DNA from: JBDTMT01 sp039934135
GTDB taxonomy: Bacteria > Desulfobacterota > Binatia > HRBIN30 > CADEER01
Direction: 5' to 3'
Length of the DNA: 11,567 bases
Assembly: GCA_039934135.1 (NCBI GenBank)
Contig: JBDTMT010000148.1
Span: 1 to 11,567 of the forward strand
Shown piece after piece: positions 6,509 to 11,567 of the stretch. Within the stretch, counting starts at the first letter, position 1; each line of letters starts with the position of its first letter. The position numbers and the translations under genes were made by a program. The notes beneath the pieces were generated by a model. It had not been told where the DNA came from and made no database searches. It saw only the letters and a program-made list of their open reading frames with translations.

Positions 6509-6916
6509 GTGTTCGGGGTAGCAAGCGGCGGGAGCAAAGACAAAAGACGAAGGCGCGACCCGAACGTGGTTGCGCGGGCGATGCTGGTGTTCCGTCGACG
6601 GACTCAACGACCAAGTCGCTTCGGAAACTGCCGGGCACGGGCTCGGGCAGGGGCAAGGGTGGAGTCGGAGTATTCGGAAGCGTGAGCTTCCGACGTGCGG
6701 AATTGAAATGGATCCGACTCGAATCCCGTGCCCGTGCCCGCGCCCGTGCCCGTTCGCGACGTGACCGGCGTTGGCTGATTCCCTCCTCCCGCAAGCCCAC
6801 TGGGTGAGGGATCCAAACGGCCCGCATCGACTGCCCGGCTAGGTGTCGAGTGTAGGACAAGACTTCGGCATCCCGCATCCTTGGTCTTCCGGGCGCGCAT
6901 CTGCTTTGACCGGCGC
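6509..6916. other. Gene-free divergent intergenic region
   Basis: About 400 nt separate the membrane-protein pair (leftward) from kup (rightward). I see no convincing gene here. The region should contain promoters in both directions, but I could not pick clear -35/-10 boxes. Its main content is the long inverted repeat at 6632-6752. The rest is unremarkable, apart from a short AT-richer stretch near 6528-6546. Confidence 0.6.
6632..6752. repeat. Long inverted repeat with 6-nt-period GGGCAC arms and inner tetraloop hairpin
   Basis: The left arm (6632-6659, built from CGGGCA-type hexamers) and right arm (6725-6752, built from CCCGTG-type hexamers) are reverse complements at 25 of 28 positions. 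Pairing resumes with GAGTCGGA (6662-6669) against TCCGACTC (6713-6720). Inside is a perfect 7-bp hairpin, CGGAAGC-GTGA-GCTTCCG (6675-6692), whose loop fits the GNRA pattern if read as + strand RNA. It sits between divergent genes, so it is not an obvious terminator. Confidence 0.8.
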
Positions 6917-8788
6917 GTGGCGCAGACCGAGCAGCAGGCCGAGCGTCTTCCCCCGCTGGCGTTGGCGGCGCTCGGCGTCGTCTTCGGCGACATCGGCACC
7001 AGTCCGCTGTACGCCATGCACGTCTGCTTCGCGCGCAGCTCGGGTCTGGCACCGACGCGCGACAACGTGCTCGGCGTACTGTCGCTGATCGTCTGGGCGC
7101 TGATACTGGTGGTGACGGTCAAATACATCGTCTTCATCCTGCGCGCCGACCTCAACGGCGAAGGCGGCATCCTGGCGCTGATGGCGTTGGCCACACAGCG
7201 CGTTGCGCCAAGCGGCGGCACGCGCCGCGTGCTGGTCGCCCTCGGTTTGTTCGGCGCCGCCCTGCTCTACGGCGACGGCATGCTGACGCCGGCGATCTCT
7301 GTGCTCAGCGCGGTCGAGGGCATCACCGTCGCGACGCCGCTGTCCAGTCACTACATCCAGGGGCTGACCGTCGCGGTCCTGGTGGCGCTGTTCTGGGTCC
7401 AGCAGCGCGGCACCGGCGCCGTCGGCGCCGTCTTCGGTCCGGTGATGTTGGCGTGGTTCGCCGTGCTGGCGCTGCTCGGCCTGCGCTGGATCCCCGGCGC
7501 CCCCGAGGTGCTGCAAGCGTTCAGCCCGCATCATGGCGTGCGCTTTCTCATCGCCGGCGGCTGGACCGGCTACCTGGTGCTGGGCAGCGTCTTTCTCGCC
7601 GTCACCGGCGGCGAGGCGCTGTACGCCGACCTCGGCCACTTCGGCATCCGGCCGATCCGCTTCATGTGGCTCGCCGTCGTGCTGCCGGCGGTGCTGATCA
7701 ACTACTTCGGCCAGGCGGCGATGCTGCTGCAAGACCCGAGCGCGGTGCATCACACGTTCTTTCGCCAGGCGCCGCCGTGGGCGCTGGTGCCGCTGGTCAT
7801 CCTCGCCACGCTGGCGGCGGTGATCGCCTCGCAGGCGGTCATCTCGGGCGCCTTCTCGCTCACCGCGCAGGCGCTCGAGCTCGGCTACGCCCCGCGTGTC
7901 GACGTGCGCCACTCCTCGCCCGACGAGGAGGGCCAGGTGTACGTGCCGATGGTCAACGGGCTGCTGCTGATCGCGGCGGTGGCGTTGGTCCTGCACTTCG
8001 GCTCTACCGACGCGCTGGCCGGCGCCTACGGCGTCGCCGTGTCCGGCACCATGGGACTGACGACGCTGCTCGCCGCGGTCTACTTCAGCGGCCGCTGGGG
8101 CTGGCCGCGCGCCGCGTTGCTGGCGGCGGTGTTCCTACCCATCGACTTCGCCTTCCTCGGCGCCAATCTGGTCAAGATCGACCACGGCGGCTGGGTGCCG
8201 CTGCTGGTCGCCGGCGTCGGCTACCTGCTCTTCACCACCTGGACGCGCGGCCAGGATCTGGTCAACGTCGAGCTCAACCGCATGGCCGAGGGCGAGCTCA
8301 TCAAACATCTCGCCGCCGCGCCGCCGGTGCGCGTCCCCGGCACCGGCGTCTACCTGACGCGCGGCACCGGCGTGCCGCGCACGCTGCTGCACAATCTGGC
8401 GCTGAACCACGCGCTGCACCGCACGGTGATCGTGCTCACCATCCGCATCGAGCCGCTGCCGCGCATCGCCGACAGCGACCCGAAACGGATTCTCGTCGAA
8501 CCCGTAACCGACGACTTCATCAGCATCACGGCGCGCTACGGCTACATGCAGCGCCCCAACGTGCCGCTGGTGCTGCGCGACTGCGCGGCGCGCGGCATCC
8601 CCGTCGAGGGCGACGACATCACTTATGTCCTCGCCGGCGTCCGCGTCATCCCCACCGCCAACCCCGGCATGGCGCGCTGGCGCAAGCGCCTCTACGCCTT
8701 CCTGGCGCGCAACGCCTACCCGTCGACCGCCAACTACCAGTTGCCGCGCGACCGCGTGCTGGAGGTGGGGCTGCAGGTGGAGATCTGA
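6917..8788 (+). CDS. kup: Kup/HAK/KUP-type potassium uptake protein
   Basis: A 623-residue inner-membrane K+ transporter (probably H+/K+ symport), matching the usual length of bacterial Kup (about 620). The N-terminal signature GVVFGDIGTSPLYA is at residues 20-33, followed by LNGEGGILALMAL, LYGDGMLTPAISVLSAVEG, TGGEALYADLGHFG, LINYFGQAAMLLQDP, SQAVISGAFSLTAQALELGY and YGVAVSGTMGLTTLL. These are the conserved membrane-core motifs in family order. The last roughly 180 residues (RGQDLVNVELNRMAEGE onward) are the cytoplasmic C-terminal domain, with PRTLLHNLALNHALH and AFLARNAYPSTANY. The GTG at 6917 is preferred because it gives the family N-terminus; an in-frame TTG at 6881 would add 12 residues. 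No clear ribosome site decides it. No regulatory potassium-sensing element was seen. The gene stands alone and converges on a large secreted hydrolase. Confidence 0.96.
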   Translation: MAQTEQQAERLPPLALAALGVVFGDIGTSPLYAMHVCFARSSGLAPTRDNVLGVLSLIVWALILVVTVKYIVFILRADLNGEGGILALMALATQRVAPSGGTRRVLVALGLFGAALLYGDGMLTPAISVLSAVEGITVATPLSSHYIQGLTVAVLVALFWVQQRGTGAVGAVFGPVMLAWFAVLALLGLRWIPGAPEVLQAFSPHHGVRFLIAGGWTGYLVLGSVFLAVTGGEALYADLGHFGIRPIRFMWLAVVLPAVLINYFGQAAMLLQDPSAVHHTFFRQAPPWALVPLVILATLAAVIASQAVISGAFSLTAQALELGYAPRVDVRHSSPDEEGQVYVPMVNGLLLIAAVALVLHFGSTDALAGAYGVAVSGTMGLTTLLAAVYFSGRWGWPRAALLAAVFLPIDFAFLGANLVKIDHGGWVPLLVAGVGYLLFTTWTRGQDLVNVELNRMAEGELIKHLAAAPPVRVPGTGVYLTRGTGVPRTLLHNLALNHALHRTVIVLTIRIEPLPRIADSDPKRILVEPVTDDFISITARYGYMQRPNVPLVLRDCAARGIPVEGDDITYVLAGVRVIPTANPGMARWRKRLYAFLARNAYPSTANYQLPRDRVLEVGLQVEI

Positions 8789-8791
8789 AGT

Positions 8792-8895
8792 GCAGGTTGT
8801 TGGTTGCTAGGTTGTTACGTTGTTAGGTCGGCGTGCGGCTTAGGCGGGAGACATCATCACCTAACAACGTAACAACCTAGCAACCAACAACCTGC
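8792..8895. terminator. Perfect 37-bp inverted repeat between convergent stops (likely bidirectional terminator)
   Basis: The arms at 8792-8828 and 8859-8895 are exact reverse complements over 37 nt, with a 30-nt loop (8829-8858). The arm is built from an 8-nt period (GTTGTTAG, with variants GTTGCTAG and GTTGTTAC) and is much poorer in GC than the surrounding genes. It begins 3 nt after the kup stop and ends 1 nt before the stop codon of the next gene, so it fills the junction. It lacks the clean GC stem plus T-run of a textbook intrinsic terminator. Confidence 0.85.
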
Positions 8896-8896
8896 C

Positions 8897-11488
8897 TCAC
8901 CGCACCCGCGCATCGCTTGCCGACAAACTCAGATCCGCGGTCTCCGCGAACGGGTCGATGATCGTCGGGACGCCGGTGAGGGCGGTTTTGAAGAAGACGG
9001 CGCGTTGGCGGAACGACTCGGCGGCGCCCTGCGCGCAGTAGTGGCCTTCGCTGGCGCTCGATGGGGTGAGCACGGCGCAGCCGGGGGTCGGATCGATACC
9101 GGCGACGCCGGTGGGCACGTACTGGAAGAAGGCCGCGGTGGTGTCGGCGTCGATGTTGGCGGTGATCGAGCCGCTGACGACGTCGAGGAACGGCACGGCG
9201 CGCTGCACCGGCGCCAGGTGCGGTAGCGGCGCCAGCGCCCAGGCCAACGAGTCGGTGGCGTGGTTCGGCACCAGCGTGTCGTTCAGACCCTCGATCAGCA
9301 GCACGCTCGCCTTGCGCGTCGTACCGCCGGCGACGACCGGCGCCCGATAGATGAAGCGCGCGTGGTTGTGCGCGTCCTGGTTGTCGAAGATGTGCTGGAA
9401 GAGCGACACGCCGACCCACAGCTCGGTCGGCGTCAGGCTCGGGAAGGCGGCGCCGAGGCTGGTGAGGAACAGGTCGGCCGACTGATAGATCAAGACCTCG
9501 CCGAGCCGCGCCCCGCCGGCCACCAGGGCGGCGGCGTGAATCTCCGGCGCGTAGGGCACGATGCCGGGGCCGTTGTTGGCGCCCTCGCTGATGCCGAGGT
9601 AGCCGCGCGGCAACGTCGGGTCGAGGTCGGCGACGCCGTCCGGCGCGCCGAGCGGCAACACGTCGAGCCCGCCGAGGCCGTCGAGCAGGCGCACGAAGGC
9701 GAGTTGCTCGGCGCGCGTCTCGGCCCAGAAATCGGGGATCTTGGCGCGCGCCAGGATGCCCTGCAGGACCGGCACCACCTGCGCGAGAATGGCCTGATCG
9801 CGATCGCTGATGCCGGCGCTGAGCTCGCGGTTGAGGGTGTCGGTGAAGCCGATGACCGCGAAGCCCTCGGCGGCCAACGAGCGCCGCGCCGCGCTCGGCA
9901 CCTCGGCTTCGCTGCTGCCGGGATTGCCGTGCTGGTACATGATGATCGGCACCGGCCCGGCCAGCGCCGCCTCGGGCAGCGCCAGCGTGAACGGCACCGC
10001 CTTGGTCATCGTCTGGACTGGCGCGCCGGCGGCGTCGCGGACGAAATCGCCGTTGGCGTCGCGCCAGTCGGGCGCCTGCCAGGTGCCGTGCACGATTGCC
10101 GCCACCTGGCCTCCGCTGCCGGCTTCGACGCTGGTGATGGAGAACGCCGGCGGCGGCGCGGCGAACACCTGCTCGCGCACCGCCAGCTGGTCGCGCGGGA
10201 TGGCGTCGGTGGAGCGCACGGTGACGCGCACGGCGAGCGCGATCTCGTCGGCATCGAGCGGCGGGCCATCGGCCTGCGCCGCGGCGGCGAGGACTTCCTG
10301 AGCCAGATCGCGCATCCGCCGGCAGCGCGCGTCGGCGCCGTCGCCGGCGGCCAGGCAGCGCGTGAAGTACGGCGCCGCCTCGAACGGCCGCGCCGCGTCG
10401 GCCAGCACGCGGCGCGTCAGGATCAGGCCGAAGTGATGCCGCGGCTCGAGTGGAATCGACGGATAGAGCAGCAGCGAGTGCGTCGTCACGCCGGCGACGC
10501 TGACGTCGGTGCGCGGCTCGAGGCGGAACGGCACACGCCGCGGCGCGATGCCGCTGAGGTCGTACAACAGCACGCTGGCGAGCGGATCGAGCGACGCGGT
10601 CGGGGTCAGCGGCAGCGACGCCGGATCGACCGCATCCGACAGCTCGATCACCCAGTGCGCGATCGGGCTGAAGCCGTCGAGGCGGTTGGTCTCCGGCAGC
10701 AGGCCGCCGAAGATCTGCTGCAGGTCGGCCGGCCCGTCCGGCAGCGGCACGACGACGCGCACGCCCGTCGCGGTCGCCTCGGTGACCGTGAAGACGTCGT
10801 CCGGCAGCGGTGCCAGGCGCCGCGCGTCGTCGCGATCGTAGAGCACGGTGGCCGGCGCGCCGGCTGCCGCGACGGTGAAGTGCAGGCTGCGATTGGCCAG
10901 CCGCACGCTGCACGCCGCGCCGCCCGCCAACTGGGCGATCTCGGTCGGATTGATCAGCAGCACGTTCGGCTTCAGCGCCGTGACGCGGCCGGTCATGCTG
11001 GCGTTCGCCTGGCCGCAGTCGATTGCCACCTGCCCGTCCAGGTCCTGCGGGTCGACCGCGCCGGCGAACTCGACGCGGATCCAGGTGCTGCGCGGGATAT
11101 TGAGCGCCCCTTCGAGCGGCTCCGAGGCGACGATCTCCGGCAGGGTCACCAGCGGACAGCCGCCCAGCGCCTGGCCGACCGCTTTGATCAGATCGGCGAC
11201 GCAGACCGGCCCGATGTCGCAGGCCGGAAAGGCGTTGCACGACTCCAGCGGCGCCTCGCCGAGCGCGATGTTGACGCCCAGCACCAGTTCGCTGATGCCG
11301 ACCGCGCCGCTGCGATCGCAATCACCGGTGCAGCGCGCCGCGGCGGGACTCGGAACAACGAAGAGAACGAAGGTCGAGAGACCAAGGATCAAGGACCGCA
11401 GTGCCACGACGCGATCGACGAGAGAGCACCGGCCCAGCTTCCCCTGCGCGCCAGGCGCCGCGGCCACGCAGGCCGTCCGGTCGTTCAT
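8897..11488 (-). CDS. Large secreted lipase/esterase-like hydrolase with N-terminal dockerin-like module and Ig-like domain
   Basis: An 863-residue exported protein. With the ATG at 11488 it has a long N-region, a hydrophobic signal core (about 33-46) and likely cleavage after PAAA near 51. A GTG at 11407 would give a compact signal peptide; a TTG at 11551 is less likely. Residues 53-111 form a dockerin-like module (CTGDCDRSGAVGISELV, GVNIALG, ... QALGGC). Its first calcium loop is weakened and its second (ACDIGPVCVADLI) appears lost. From about 116, PEIVASEPLEGALNIPRSTW marks an Ig-like domain of the SbsA/Big_5 type. The alpha/beta-hydrolase part has PIIMYQHGNPGSS, nucleophile S634 in GYLGISEGANNG, probable acid D737 in LNDTLVP and probable histidine H816 in EGHYCAQG. 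The layout recalls secreted bacterial lipases of the VolA/virulence-factor-lipase type, but the family is not certain and the substrate is unknown. Confidence 0.82.
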   Translation of the reverse strand: MNDRTACVAAAPGAQGKLGRCSLVDRVVALRSLILGLSTFVLFVVPSPAAARCTGDCDRSGAVGISELVLGVNIALGEAPLESCNAFPACDIGPVCVADLIKAVGQALGGCPLVTLPEIVASEPLEGALNIPRSTWIRVEFAGAVDPQDLDGQVAIDCGQANASMTGRVTALKPNVLLINPTEIAQLAGGAACSVRLANRSLHFTVAAAGAPATVLYDRDDARRLAPLPDDVFTVTEATATGVRVVVPLPDGPADLQQIFGGLLPETNRLDGFSPIAHWVIELSDAVDPASLPLTPTASLDPLASVLLYDLSGIAPRRVPFRLEPRTDVSVAGVTTHSLLLYPSIPLEPRHHFGLILTRRVLADAARPFEAAPYFTRCLAAGDGADARCRRMRDLAQEVLAAAAQADGPPLDADEIALAVRVTVRSTDAIPRDQLAVREQVFAAPPPAFSITSVEAGSGGQVAAIVHGTWQAPDWRDANGDFVRDAAGAPVQTMTKAVPFTLALPEAALAGPVPIIMYQHGNPGSSEAEVPSAARRSLAAEGFAVIGFTDTLNRELSAGISDRDQAILAQVVPVLQGILARAKIPDFWAETRAEQLAFVRLLDGLGGLDVLPLGAPDGVADLDPTLPRGYLGISEGANNGPGIVPYAPEIHAAALVAGGARLGEVLIYQSADLFLTSLGAAFPSLTPTELWVGVSLFQHIFDNQDAHNHARFIYRAPVVAGGTTRKASVLLIEGLNDTLVPNHATDSLAWALAPLPHLAPVQRAVPFLDVVSGSITANIDADTTAAFFQYVPTGVAGIDPTPGCAVLTPSSASEGHYCAQGAAESFRQRAVFFKTALTGVPTIIDPFAETADLSLSASDARVR

Positions 11489-11567
11489 CTCGCGTCTTTC
11501 ATCCCCAGAACTTCCTCTTATTTCGTTCTCACGCCGACGTGACGTCAGCAAGCAGATATTCGAGGTC

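Noticed and set aside
8877..11321. Second minus-strand frame of 814 codons over the lipase-like gene
   Set aside because: Arg/Ala-rich composition typical of an out-of-frame reading; it also runs into the 37-bp inverted repeat.
4394..11488. A cellulosome
   Set aside because: Dockerin-like modules are present, but there is no cohesin, scaffoldin or carbohydrate-active enzyme, and the Cys-bracketed form differs from clostridial dockerins.
9260..11542. Long open frame (760 codons) antisense to the large lipase-like gene
   Set aside because: Arg/His/Gln/Gly-rich shadow translation without domains; the minus-strand frame has a signal peptide, a dockerin-like module and a hydrolase triad.

Overview
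The window is about 11.6 kb of very GC-rich bacterial chromosome, with dense genes, GTG/TTG starts and 4-nt stop/start overlaps. Three things point to a Deltaproteobacteria-like lineage, probably Candidatus Binatota (Binatia): secreted proteins with a Cys-bracketed dockerin-like module (C-x-G-D-C ... INELI ... GVNIALG), a Cys-rich secreted hydrolase, and a tandem pair of secreted proteins sharing an ASxLxFP ... DTVxQLxN ... YVDG core. This placement is from remembered family resemblance, not from a search.

Layout: the 3' end of a sensor histidine kinase (1-333, +) converges on a FixJ/LuxR-type response regulator (592-1293, -) across a composite GGTCTCCAGACC-type repeat. Upstream of the regulator, on the same strand, is a secreted alpha/beta hydrolase with a Cys-rich N-terminal domain (1394-2764, -). 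Divergent from it lies a broken AraC-type DNA-binding domain (2763-3127, +), then a 122-bp inverted-repeat element. Two translationally coupled secreted paralogues follow (3393-4397 and 4394-5662, +), the second with a C-terminal dockerin-like module. They converge, across a G-rich hairpin, on a coupled pair of small membrane-protein genes (6508-5748, -). After a gene-poor divergent region holding another long inverted repeat comes kup, a K+ transporter (6917-8788, +). It converges, across a perfect 37-bp inverted repeat, on a large secreted lipase/esterase-like protein with an N-terminal dockerin-like module and an Ig-like domain (8897-11488, -).

The genes do not form one pathway. Themes are cell-surface or secreted proteins (four genes), membrane proteins (three) and signalling (two). 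The strongest unexplained signal is in the intergenic DNA. All three convergent junctions are filled almost to the base by long hairpin-forming sequences, and two other intergenic regions carry similar inverted repeats. In four of the five, the arms are short-period (about 6-8 nt) degenerate tandem repeats. The sequences differ from locus to locus while the architecture is the same. No CRISPR array, tRNA, rRNA, insertion sequence or phage gene was seen.
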